Positions 1-8,990 of a stretch of DNA of 64,000 nt are shown in pieces. A program made the translations under genes and the position numbers. This stretch comes from Toxorhynchites rutilus septentrionalis. Its lineage: Eukaryota; Arthropoda; Insecta; Diptera; Culicidae. The notes beneath the pieces were generated by a model that searched no databases, had not been told where the DNA came from, and saw only the letters and a program-made list of their open reading frames with translations. The DNA lies in the NCBI RefSeq assembly GCF_029784135.1, contig NC_073746.1, positions 260,377,598 through 260,441,597 of the forward strand, given 5' to 3'. How positions within the stretch are numbered: the stretch's first letter is position 1; each line of letters starts with the position of its first letter.

Positions 1-329
1 GAATGAAGAGAGAGAATGAAAGTACATTTGATGCCATTATGTATGGAACTCGACTTCTTTTGCATGGCCAACACGGTCACGCTTGCAGAAGTCCAGACGC
101 TCAACTAAATTTACGCCGGTTTTCAATCATAAATCGGCCGATACTGCTACAATTTCACGTTCGATATTCGTACGAAGTTCATCAATCGTCGCTGGCTTGT
201 TGGCATAGACCATAGACTTGACGTTGCCCCACAGGAAATAGTCTACTGAAGAGAAATGTTAAGAGAGCGGGAAAAAATATTGCTGTCCGTATCGGTCTAC
301 TTTTGTAGCGTCCCTATTGAAATACCCTT
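1..329 (-). mobile_element. Internally deleted Tc1/mariner-superfamily copy
   Basis: This stretch matches the two outer parts of the transposon at 14977-15897 but lacks its middle. Positions 15-235 match the 3' part of that transposase gene (the region ending the DDE domain), and positions 244-329 match its far end, including the terminal GTAGCGTC...CTATTGAAA motif. The join lies near position 240, so most of the transposase has been lost. The left end of the element lies outside the window or is cut by its edge. It encodes nothing functional and is best read as a MITE-like deletion derivative. Confidence 0.7.
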
Positions 330-652
330 TATTAAACGATCGACCGTGGGTTCAATCTCAGAACCCTTCATTGATTGATGTTCTAATAGACCTTTTTCAA
401 GGCTAGATGCGAATGAACTTTAGTTGAAATCTTTTATAATTGTAAGAATCAATCAATCACCACTGATTCACGACGGGACGCTTCACTACCACAGAAAGAT
501 ACCCATTTGGGTCCGCTGATTTCCGCTGATTATTTAAAAATTTCCCTTCGGGTTTGCTCAATTGAAGACCGTCGCTTCCTTCAACGAAATCTGGATATTT
601 TCGCTGATAACGGGTGGCAACCAATATTTAGGATTTTTTTTTCGAGGCTTCT
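330..652. other. Gene-free stretch with a short repeat
   Basis: No coding sequence seen. Positions 385-415 (TTTTTCAAGGCTAGA and GAATGAAC) match a motif that recurs near 6340 and 12770, which belongs to the tail half of the SINE-like retroposon described there. Confidence 0.4.
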
Positions 653-1300
653 ATGCTGAACAACAAACGATCTCTGAGAGAAATGAGAGTATGTATGTTT
701 TATAATATATTCTTTGAAGCTGCTGAAAATATTTTATTTTCCTTTGCACCAGAATCAAAAATCCACATATACGGGGATTTCAATCAACGAAATACGGACT
801 TTATCACTGATTTTGACAATGGAAGCGATCTGGCGTAGTGGTAACATCCATACTTCTCACGCTAAAGATTACGAGTTTAATTCTCACTCCCGACATTTTT
901 CCAAAATGGAAGATAAAAGTGACGAACCAGCCAAAAGTGTTGAAATCACTATAATAATATAGAAAAAAAAATTGACAATGAATTTATCTTGCTTCCAGTT
1001 CTTGGTGACAATACGACTCTGCAATTTATTTTTGATAAAATAGCCGGTCTTGGATTGAATCAAATAAACAATGTTTATAATCGATAGAAAAGCTTCTTGG
1101 ATTTCTTGTTGAAAAATATGATCGACGATTTCTGTGTGACTGAATCATTAGCTTCACTTTGGAAAAATTAAGCTTTCCACACAGCTATCGAATATTTTAT
1201 ATTCATAGATAACACCCAAAACATTTGATTATGACTTCGAGGAAGTCTCTGATTACACTAAAGTAAATTACCAATCAATTAGGTGTAAGCTTTACTATAT
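653..1300 (+). pseudogene. LINE endonuclease remnant
   Basis: The reading frame around 760-820 reads through IHIYGDFNQRNTDF, which contains the GDFN motif of APE-type LINE endonucleases. The frame is broken by the SINE at 822-971 and resumes directly after it (EFILLPVLGDN), which shows that the two halves were once continuous. Further on there are many stops. The N-terminal catalytic part of the endonuclease is not recognisable. Confidence 0.65.
822..971 (+). mobile_element. tRNA-derived SINE (Feilai-like) with 9-bp TSD
   Basis: A 150-bp insertion inside the LINE endonuclease. It starts with a tRNA-like head containing an A-box-like TGGCGTAGTGG and a degenerate B box (GAGTTTAATTC), and ends with a short A-rich tail. 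It is flanked by the perfect direct repeat TTGACAATG at 813-821 and 972-980. Removing the insert plus one repeat restores the LINE reading frame. I relate it to the Feilai type of mosquito SINE from memory of the head sequence; that name is an inference. Confidence 0.82.
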
Positions 1301-1718
1301 CAATTGGCAGAATTTATTTAGAAGTGTGGAAAACATTGAAGTAGCAGTGATGACTTTTTACTCGATGATCAATGAAATTATAGAGGAGCAGATACCAACA
1401 AGACGAAAAAGAAGAAACATAAACCCAAAATATCCGATGTGGTTTAATCAAAACATAAAGAATCTGAAAAAAAAACAGAAGACACATGAAATTTAAAAGC
1501 AATACAAATTTAACGCTAATCTCGAAAATGATCTGAACGTTTGTGAACAGCTCAACTCAACTGTTAAAAACGCCTTTGAAGATTACAACTTTAGAACAGA
1601 GTCCGACATAACGTCTAATCCGAAAGTTCCTTCAATAACATACAACAAAATTAAAAAGCAGTGGTTTTCCATCACGCATGCACCTTGACGATACCGTGGG
1701 GAATGACCTAGTAAAAAT

Positions 1719-2135
1719 TTGCAACTTTTTTGCAACATTTTTCAAGAAGTTTATATTGAATCGTCTGAGGAGGACCGAGATCGCGATTTCTTTGCATTCC
1801 TTCCAGAATTTCCATGTGATGTTGTCGTCACACAACTAACTTACATTGAAATTTTTGACGCATTAAATAAGCTTAACGTCTCGAAAGGGCCAGGTCCTGA
1901 CGGAATTCCACTGGTTTTTATAAAAAAAATGGCATCTGAATTAACTCATCCGCTTTTATGGCTTTTCAATAAGTCATTGGAATCAGAAAGGTTCCCAAAA
2001 ATATGGAGAAACTCCTTTCTTGTACCAATATTCAAATCCGGTAATAGATCCGATGTAAGACATTATCGTGGAGTAGCAATTATTTGTTGCATTCCAAAAC
2101 TCTTTGAAGCCATAATAATCCAAAACCTTTTTTGA
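1719..2135 (+). pseudogene. LINE reverse transcriptase, N-terminal part
   Basis: A 138-codon open stretch containing the KGPGPDGIP motif of the RT finger region and the VPIFKSGNRSDVRHYRG motif that precedes the RT core. This order is typical of APE-type LINE reverse transcriptases. The frame runs into the insertion that begins about 2136; the core resumes at about 2520. Confidence 0.85.
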
Positions 2136-2493
2136 AAACGGGATTTGAGCTCGGGATAGCCCGATCGGAATACTCGTAAACTATCTTAGCATACGATAGT
2201 TGATGAGGTGTTACTGTGCTGCGGCAGATCTCAGAGTAAGACTTTAGTGGAAATTTTAAGATATCGGGTTAAATTCCTGATCAGTCAAGGATCTTCCCGG
2301 GTTGGAAATTTGCTTGACATGCCTTGGGACATTTTTTTCCTAGTTTTCGCCTATTTCTTGATGTTCTTTTGATAGTAAATTTATGTCTGCAACAAAACCA
2401 GTCCATTTTATTGCATACTGGTTTCTCTTGTCTATTTTGAAATCATAAAATTATCTAAATGATAAATCGTCCAGCCCAAACCTTCGTAGGGGT
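2136..2493 (+). mobile_element. SINE-like insertion in the LINE RT
   Basis: About 355 bp separate two parts of one RT reading frame (KLFEA... before, ITNEQHGFF after), so this block is an insertion. Around 2265-2310 it has a B-box-like GGGTTAAATTCC followed by GATCTTCCCGGGTTGGAAA, which resembles the body of mosquito tRNA-derived SINEs. No clear target duplication is visible, so the exact ends are uncertain. Confidence 0.5.
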
Positions 2494-3120
2494 ATGAAGT
2501 GGGACCATCATCATCAACTAATGACACAAATTACGAATGAGCAACATGGTTTTTTCAAAGGACGCTCAACAACAACAAATTTGCTGGAATTTGTCACATT
2601 CATTTTGCATGCAATGGATAATGATAATCAAGTTGAAGCTCTATATACTGACTTTAGTAAAGCTTTCGATCGTGTTGATATACCATTACTCCTCCTTATA
2701 CTTAAAAAAATAGGGATAGAAGTCAAGCTATTGAAATGGCTAGAATCATATTTGACTGACCGCATGCAAACAATAAGATTTAATGGGAAAATTTCGAAAC
2801 TAATATTTGTTGCATCCGGAGCTCCTCAAGGCTCTCATTTGGGACCTCTTTTGTTCATTTTATTTGTTAATGACGTTTGCATTTTTCTTAACAGTGTTGA
2901 GGCACTTATCTACGTAGGTGATATGAAGTTGTATATGGAAATAAAGAATGAAGAAGACTATCAAACATTCAAAAATGAAGTTGACATCTTTTATAATCGG
3001 TACAAGAGTTTATTACAGCTCAATAAAAGGAAATGCACTTTGATGTCTTTTACAAGAAGAAGAACACTATTGAACAATGGTATTCAGCTGGGAATTCAAC
3101 CCATCAATAGATGCCAATAA
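2494..3120 (+). pseudogene. LINE reverse transcriptase core with altered YADD
   Basis: A 208-codon open frame covering the RT palm: YTDFSKAFDRVD (first catalytic aspartate region), SGAPQGSHLGPLLF, and then a catalytic box that reads YVGD where active enzymes have YADD. The replaced residue includes one of the two catalytic aspartate neighbours' spacing partner, so the enzyme would be inactive. Downstream (3121-3640) the sequence continues in other frames with LDSKLTF, DPYTIKTLY and RTNYAKYSPINRMM, the usual C-terminal region of this LINE family. Confidence 0.85.
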
Positions 3121-3640
3121 GTAAGAGACTTAGACGCGGTCTTAGATTCGAAACTAACCTTCGTTGATCATTATAATACGATCATTATATCCATAGAGAA
3201 AATAATATGTTGAACTTCATCAAACACTATAACTACCATTTCCAGGATCCGTACACAATAAAAACATTGTACGTTACATACGTCAGATCGATTCTCGAAT
3301 ACTGTAGTATTGTATAGTCCCCCTACATAACTTCACACGAAGACAGAGTTGAATCTGTACAAAAACAATTATCATTAGTTGCACTTCGTAAACTAGACTG
3401 GTCTTCATATCATCTCCCTCCATATGAGGCACGTTGCATGCTAATCAAAGTGAAAAGCATAAAAGAACGTCGGAAATCTGCTATGATTCTATTTATTATA
3501 AATTTTTACGCTCCCATTGGGTACCTGAGAAACCCTAAAATTTTCTACATAGATTACCGAAGAACCAATTATGCCAAATATAGTCCTATTAATCGTATGA
3601 TGAACCTCTGTACGAACACTGTGAAATGATTGATGTAACC
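3121..3640 (+). pseudogene. LINE C-terminal region, frameshifted
   Basis: Pieces of coding sequence in more than one frame follow the RT core (YVRSILEYCS, SVQKQLSLVALRKLDW, KSIKERRKSAMILF, RRTNYAKYSPINRMM). The same blocks occur on the minus strand at 36796-37275. Frameshifts and stops show it is no longer coding. Confidence 0.75.
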
Positions 3641-3971
3641 ATGTCAAGGGTAATGCTTAACACCGATGACTGACATGGCACTCAATGTGTTAAAGACTAT
3701 CTGAATAGAATGAGATATAGGTAAATTTCACTGTAATTTTTGGGCAGAATATTTAGTCTACGCTGGTTTGACGAAATAAATAAATAAATAAAATTGTAAT
3801 GTAACTTGTTAAAATCCTCTTTTGAATTGAACGGATAAATTATCCAACCAGCTTTCTTTAGTTTTAAGTAGAACTAAAAATGTATCGGTTTACAATAGAT
3901 TGACGACAACTCTCTCCCCTCTTTCTGCTAGTATTTTTTGTTTTGTTTATACTTGCTCAATTTTGTTCAAA

Positions 3972-4135
3972 ATGTCATCGAAACAAGAAGCATTTCGCGA
4001 GCCCGTTGTACAGTTCTACGAACTGCACAGAAATCTCGGCAAAACGTATACGTTTGCCATATCCTAAGATCCCCAACAACTGTTCACAAGCAAGGTAGTG
4101 GAAGACCAGTCAAAGTTCTGGACGCGAATTGACTT
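3972..4135 (+). pseudogene. Transposase helix-turn-helix remnant
   Basis: Starts with an ATG at 3972 and reads MSSKQEAFREPVVQFYELHR before losing frame near 4060; a second frame then gives GSGRPVKVLDAN. Short N-terminal domains of this type, followed by a GxGRP-like motif, are typical of Tc1/mariner-superfamily transposases. Nothing of the catalytic domain follows. No inverted repeats were found around it. Confidence 0.55.
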
Positions 4136-5674
4136 GTTCACTTTCTCGTGTTTCAACAGCAAGGATTCAATGAGTATATCACAACATGACCGATAATGGA
4201 TTAAAGATAGACACTTTTTTATTTTTGGTATTTCCTAGAAGTTACTATAAATTGATTTAAAAGTGCCACTATATGAGAAATTCGAATAATTCCTACTGCT
4301 CAGTAAACGTTATATAAGTAAGCCTCCTAGTTGAGTAGAATATAATCTAGATGAGCGACTATTTGTGGGAAACTCCTAATGCTGTCAGAGTCAAGAAACG
4401 AGGACACGTATCGATATCTCTGATACAATTAGAGCCACTTGTCGTTTTCAACTGTGTTTCGATGAATCTCACAAAAAGAAAGACTGGCAAACGTGGGTCA
4501 TCATATTTTGCCACGTCTGTCAAGGCTATGAGGTTGAAACGAGGTTAATCCACTGCTCAGTAAAATATCGAGTTACTCAAATTTCCAGCGACTGGCTCTG
4601 TTTCTCCGCCTCACCCATCATCATTGTAATTATCCCTATCATCAACAGTAGCAACGGAAGAAGCACCAGGCCTGTCATCAAACCAGTAGTTGGTGTACAG
4701 TTCATGAGGTGTTTGGGTGTTCAATGTTTGGGTGGAATACGAATTGTTGTACGTGAAAAAAGAAATAATAAAAAAACTGCAAATAAACATATAGGGAGTG
4801 CCTGGAAAAGTGGAACGAAGTAACCAGTAGCAACAGCAACGGAAATAACGGCAGCACGAGACGTAGAAAAAAAAACATAAAAGTGTAATCAGTCGGTCAG
4901 GGTGAGGGTCATAACGAGACGAAACACAACGAACGTCCTTGTTGTGTTTTCACTTGACTGGTTGGCTTTATGCCGAGTCCTGATGCTCCGATCCGACGGA
5001 ATGTAAAGTTGGGGGAGCTTTCGAGTGTTTGTGTCAAGTGGAAATAGAATCAACGTCAGCGGTGTACGCGAATGCTTTCGGTTGCTCAAGTTTAGTGCAG
5101 TCCGCTGTTCTGGCAGCAGGGGTGTAACGATGGAACATGAACGACTTGGTAGTATGGCCTTAGTGAGCAATTTTGTGCGTAAAACATGCTGAAATTTCCT
5201 GCGGAAGAAACGTGTTATTTATTTCGAGAATCAACATGGAATGCTGGATGGCAAGAATAAATTGAATCTATCGACTGACTGGTAGGTACATACAATCACC
5301 AATATTTTTGCTTTCAAACATGTTTCCAGATCAAGATGCTAGATATTCGAACAATTAATAGTTATGCTCTAACGCGCAGATGAAGTTTACGGTATGATTC
5401 ATCTGAAAATCCAATCACCGTAATCACTTCTTCTCAGACGATAAGGTGAAACCAGTTGGCAGGGCCCGGGTTCAAAACTGTCGAAATAATGCTTCAGTGA
5501 CCGAATGAAAAAAACTCACTTCACTTTTTTAGAATTTTTTGTTTGTTTTAATGGTGAATATATTGTGAAGTAATCCAGTAGAGCCGATTTCCCGCGGAAT
5601 TGAGGGACAAAGTCACTACGGATAAAACAATAAAAAATTGAACATAACGAAATAACACGAAAAATTACATTCTT
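4136..5674. other. Long stretch without a recognised gene
   Basis: I see no supported gene. Short ORFs at 4351-4548 and 4889-5170 have no recognisable motifs. The part from about 4600 to 5290 is less AT-rich than its surroundings, has no open frame of note, and ends with a sequence that looks like a splice donor (CTGACTGGTAGGT, 5274-5286). It could be an untranslated exon of a host gene, but this is weak. Confidence 0.3.
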
Positions 5675-6215
5675 TCTAAGGGCCCCCCCTTAGACGAAAC
5701 ACAAATTTCTGCATTAAAGGGCGAACACGAAATTATTGCGACACATTCAACGGGGCATAACTTTTTGACGTAGGACTACGTCTAACCGGAAGATATAGGG
5801 TGTGAAATGGAAATCTAGGCACTGAACAAGTAGGAAAAAATGCAAGATTTGGAACGCTTATAACTCGAGCATTTCTCAATAGATCGCAAAGGTTTTTGCA
5901 TCAATTGATAGGAAATATATCTACGCATCTATCATAACGAATATCATTTCATTTTTCATGGGATAAATAATTGAATAATTGTGAAATATCAAGCATTGTT
6001 AAAATGCCCTATGTGCCCATTTTTGATTGGTCCATTTTGTGCTCCTCAAATCGTACCGACCAAAACGGGCAACCAGAGCAGCAGCGAAATAGAATGAAGC
6101 ACGATTGGAAAGGAAAAAGAGAAAAATGAACGAAACATTGGTCGCAGTCTCACACATGCGTAATTCTCGAGCCAGCCAGTCAGCTTAAAAATCCCCGCTT
6201 CGCTGCCGTAACGAT

Positions 6216-6401
6216 CATTCTTTGTGTGGACACCGACTGGACAACATCGTTGCTGGACGAGCTGGACGGCGAGGGATCGAGTGGTAGCGCTGGAGTAGAG
6301 TAATAGAGTAGAGTAGAGTTTTCAAAGGGCCTTTCTCAAGGCTAGAGACGAATGAACTGCAAAAGTTTAAAGTCTCTATAATACAATACCTTCCTTCCTT
6401 C
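6216..6401 (+). mobile_element. SINE-like retroposon with CCTT tail
   Basis: The block begins CATTCTTTGTGTGGACACC and ends in a CCTT repeat. It is flanked by CCGTAACGAT at 6206-6215 and again directly after the tail at about 6402-6411. A second copy (12642-12841) in E2 has a different, equally good flanking duplication, so this is a mobile unit and not part of E1. It contains the AGGCTAGAGA...GAATGAACTGC motif. I see no convincing tRNA boxes; the CATTC start recalls the internal promoters of insect LINEs, which is an inference. Confidence 0.65.
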
Positions 6402-6468
6402 CGTAACGATCATTCTCATTCAAACCGTACACCACATCGGTTCGCATCACAACACATCAACAAACCAA

Positions 6469-6665
6469 AAAAGGAGGAAAAGTGAAGGGAAAGGCAAAAT
6501 CCCGCTCGAACCGTGTTGATCTGGAGTTCCCCGCAAGGGTAGCTAGGCCGAGCGCGTTAGTACCAGTGCACCAGTCCACCTAGCCGGCGTTATATAGTTT
6601 CGGCCGCCGAAGTGATTGAGTTAGCTGGCAAAGCTGCTCGCGACGATAAGAAAACCCGCATTCGG
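6469..6665 (+). pseudogene. Histone H2A pseudogene 1
   Basis: Read in pieces, the sequence matches the histone H2A N-terminal tail and fold: GGKVKGKAKSRSNR, then after a deletion of about eight codons (the VGRIHRLL region) a stretch matching RKGxYAERV, GAPVYLA, and the LELAGKAARD region with in-frame stops. It has no start codon, is interrupted by stops and lacks the C-terminal third. A degenerate histone stem-loop follows at 6898-6913. It lies in E1, upstream of the better preserved copy at 7760-8010. Confidence 0.78.
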
Positions 6666-6897
6666 AACAGAACACATTCGGTTCGGTGGACATCAAGACA
6701 ACAGGCAGTTGCAGCGAGTGGCGAGTGGCAAACGCAATCGCAAAACGGCATCAGGTAGCAGAAGAAAAAAGTTTGTTCTTTATACAAACTGCTTTGGTGG
6801 CAAATCCAGAACAAGGCGGCATCGAGGGCGTTCGAAATGGTTTTTTTCAAAACCACGAGTACTAAGTTTTCTAAATTGGAACCATTCCATAAAACAA

Positions 6898-6913
6898 GGC
6901 GCTTTTCAGGGCC
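6898..6913 (+). terminator. Degenerate histone 3' stem-loop
   Basis: GGCGCTTTTCAGGGCC fits the 6-bp stem, 4-base loop hairpin that ends replication-dependent histone mRNAs, with one mismatched pair in the stem. It lies about 230 bases downstream of H2A pseudogene 1. Confidence 0.65.
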
Positions 6914-7131
6914 ATTAAACCTTCCAAAAAAGAGTTTAGGAAATACAGTTCAATGCTTTCTAAAACATTATCCAAAATAATAATAAAACACAAATTGATT
7001 TTTTCATAATTTGTTTGCCAGGATCTGATGAGTATGTGAATTTGAAAGTTGTTCTGAGCTTATTGATAGTTGGGGACTTTCCTGATTATTCAATTTTCAC
7101 CAATTCTTAAATTGTTTCCAGATTGAAAGTA

Positions 7132-7351
7132 CAGTAATTTACAATTAGTTCGACATTTAGCTAATTGGACGGACATGTAATGCGACTTATTTAGTTGGAC
7201 ATTTTTGTAAACATAGAGATCCAAATTATGACCCCACATTGAAAGTCGACACTGTACCACTGTCATCGCAAATGTTCAATTACAGGTTAAAATCACCTCC
7301 AATGCGACACTGAGTGGTGCTTCGGCACGTCGCATTAAATATAATTTACTG
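7132..7351. mobile_element. 220-bp TA MITE
   Basis: Begins CAGTAATTTAC and ends with the inverted form TAATTTACTG, with TA at both sides (7130-7131 and 7352-7353). There is no coding capacity. It sits in the DNA that follows H2A pseudogene 1. The last part of the same MITE, with the same right flank, is present at 8050-8096, which shows that the host segment was duplicated after the MITE arrived. Confidence 0.75.
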
Positions 7352-7507
7352 TACAACATGTCACAAAGCTGGATGGGAAGAAATTTTGCAACTGTGAAAG
7401 CTGTGGCGAGTGGCAACAAATCGCTAAACAGGAAGGTTTAGCCGAACAAGATGGGGATATCGAGTGATAACAAAACAATAAACTCTTTAGATTGAAGATA
7501 ATTTTGT

Positions 7508-7523
7508 GATCCTGAAAAGGACC
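7508..7523 (-). terminator. Histone-type stem-loop on the minus strand
   Basis: On the minus strand this reads GGTCCTTTTCAGGATC, a fully paired 6-bp stem (with one G-T pair) around the TTTC loop. No histone coding sequence is recognisable upstream of it on that strand, so it is probably a relic of a lost, divergently arranged histone gene. Confidence 0.5.
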
Positions 7524-7682
7524 CTTTTTAGCCTGCATGTGAATCCAACGAGCGAACAAATCGTAATGAATGTATTTTTTTGCCATCGCTCCCTTTTAAC
7601 GCTCATTCTTCGTCTCGTTGGACTCGCCCCTCTGGCTGAGTCTGCCGATTTGTCTCTATCCTGTGAGTGTGTACCGCTAGAG

Positions 7683-7689
7683 TATAAAA
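7683..7689 (+). promoter_or_regulatory. TATA box upstream of H2A pseudogene 2
   Basis: TATAAAA lies about 75 bases upstream of the relic of the H2A start. Such spacing suits a short histone 5' untranslated region, so the promoter appears to have been carried along with the gene relic. Confidence 0.5.
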
Positions 7690-7759
7690 CACGCGGACCC
7701 CAAAAAAATATCTTATTTTCTTTCAAACCGTAAACCCGTGTGGTTGTACTGCATCGACA

Positions 7760-8010
7760 TCGTGGACGTAACAAAGGAGGACAAGTTAAGGGAAAGGCAA
7801 AGTCTCACTCGAACCTTGCAGATCTCCAGTTCCCTGTTGGTCGCATTCACTGATTGCTCCGCAAGGGTAACTATGCCGAACGGATTGGTGCCGGAGCACC
7901 AGTATACCTAACAGCGATTATAGAGTTTCGGCCGTCGGAGTGCTCGAGTTGGCTTGCAAAGCTGCTCACGACAATCAGAAAACCCGCATCAAGATTAGAG
8001 CAGCTTCGGT
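7760..8010 (+). pseudogene. Histone H2A pseudogene 2
   Basis: One frame reads [26 protein letters not shown], a stop where arginine is expected, then [19 protein letters not shown] and TAIIEF. A one-base deletion follows, after which another frame gives [17 protein letters not shown]. These blocks follow histone H2A in order from its N-terminal tail through the histone fold. The start codon is lost (ATC), and the C-terminal part after about residue 80 is absent. A well-paired histone stem-loop follows at 8230-8245, so the copy retains promoter, body and 3' processing relics of a replication-dependent histone gene. Confidence 0.85.
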
Positions 8011-8049
8011 TCGGCGCTCATCAAGGCAACAATTAGTTTTAGTGAGTGG

Positions 8050-8245
8050 CAAAGTGTTTCTCCGGCACGTTGCATCAAATGTAATTTACTGAACAACATG
8101 TCACAAGCTGGATGGGAAGAAATTTTCCAACTGTGAAAGCTGTGGCGAGTGGCAAACGCAATAGCTAAACAGGAAGGTTTAACCGAACAAGATGGGAATA
8201 TCGAGTGATAACAAAAACACAACACCAAAGGTTCTTTTCAGAACC
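8050..8245. repeat. Duplicate of the 7315-7480 segment
   Basis: Positions 8055-8215 repeat 7320-7470 at high identity (shared ACATGTCACA, GGATGGGAAGAAATTTT, AAGATGGG.ATATCGAGTGA). The left edge includes the last ~45 bases of the TA MITE found complete at 7132-7351. Confidence 0.8.
8230..8245 (+). terminator. Histone 3' stem-loop, fully paired
   Basis: GGTTCTTTTCAGAACC forms a perfect 6-bp stem around TTTC, preceded by CCAAA and followed by ATCAA, as in histone mRNA 3' ends. Relative to the usual GGCTCT/AGAGCC arm, the two arms carry matching changes that keep every pair. Confidence 0.75.
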
Positions 8246-8530
8246 ATCAACATATTCATAAAGAGTAAACAGTAAACTAATCCATTTTTCAGGTAGATAT
8301 GTAGGTATTCACGTAGGAGAAGAAAATAAAACAATATATTTCAAAATATATATTTAACAAAAGCTGTCCCCTTTGTATAGTCCTACGTCACTCCGGTTAT
8401 GTCCCCGACATTACCCACCCGTTTTTTTTTACCATTGGGTAAAAATCAACCAAATTTTGCACACTTTCTCATTGATGTGTATTGTCTACATGCTGCCAAA
8501 CTCGAAGTCGTGTTTTTCGATTCAACGAAA

Positions 8531-8990
8531 ATGGAGGTGAACCAACGCGAGTCGAGAGAACAAATTCTTTCCAAACACCTGGAATTTCCTGACCTGTCGC
8601 ACCGGCAGTTGGGAAAAATGTTGAACATTCACCATTCAATCGTCTACAGAGTGTTGAAGCGGTTCCAGGAGCAATTGACATTGGACCACGACAAAGGAGC
8701 TGGAAGAAAACAAAGACCGTAGAACAAAAAGACGGGGGGAAAGGTGAAGTGGATGATTAAAGCAAATCCCAACGTCTCAAGCCGTGATTTGGCTAGAAAG
8801 ATCGGCATGTCACAGAGCTACGTCCAGAATGCAAAGAAGAGAGCTGGGCACCTACATACAAGGTCCAGAGCTTCCCAAACCGCGATGAGCGGCAACAATC
8901 GATGGCTAAAACTCGGACACGGAAGCTCTACGAGAAGATGCTGACAAAATATGGCTGCTTTACACTCAAGACTCCATCGATTAACTTTTC
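8531..8990 (+). pseudogene. ITmD37E transposase, N-terminal half
   Basis: The ATG at 8531 (MEVNQRESREQILSKHLEF) matches the start of mosquito ITmD37E transposases. The frame holds the first helix-turn-helix (LSHRQLGKMLNIHHS..YRVLKRF), a stop at 8720-8722 where the family has glutamate, and the second DNA-binding part (KANPNVSSRDLARKIGMSQSYVQ). The catalytic DDE domain is missing: the frame is lost around 8900, and the sequence passes within about 100 bases into the 3' untranslated region and inverted repeat. Parts of a second copy, from the catalytic domain, are at 18075-18290 and 19715-19870. Confidence 0.88.

Larger units (their letters stand above)
653..3794 (+). mobile_element. Dead Jockey/CR1-like LINE
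   Basis: A non-LTR retrotransposon in the plus orientation, readable as broken pieces: an endonuclease remnant (653-1300), reverse transcriptase N-part (1719-2135), core (2494-3120) and C-terminal region (3121-3640), ending in an AAAT-repeat tail at 3775-3794. The AP-type endonuclease signature GDFN and the reverse-transcriptase motifs indicate an APE-type LINE. The style of the RT (QHGF, TTNLLEF, PQGSHLGPLLF) fits the Jockey/CR1 group, but I cannot place it in a clade with certainty. It is interrupted by two SINE-type insertions (822-971 and 2136-2493). A 3' fragment of the same family lies at 36796-37275 on the minus strand. Confidence 0.85.
5751..8407. mobile_element. E1: TIR element carrying H2A pseudogenes
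   Basis: Left end reads CGGGGCATAAC, a spacer, then TGACGTAGGACTACGTC (5767-5782 is a near-palindrome). The right end, read on the other strand, is CGGGGACATAAC, a spacer, then TGACGTAGGACTA. These match as imperfect inverted repeats and bound about 2.66 kb lying inside the ITmD37E element. The interior holds a SINE-like retroposon, two histone H2A pseudogenes, a TA MITE, a TATA box and histone-type stem-loops. Related ends flank E2, E3 and E4. No transposase is visible, and I do not know its class. Confidence 0.6.

Noticed and set aside
4889..5170. A 93-cod­on minus ORF as a host gene
   Set aside because: No recognisable domain, no splice or promoter context, and low-complexity composition.
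6709..6918. A 69-codon basic ORF downstream of H2A pseudogene 1
   Set aside because: It is out of frame with the H2A relic, has no histone similarity, and overlaps the 3' stem-loop.
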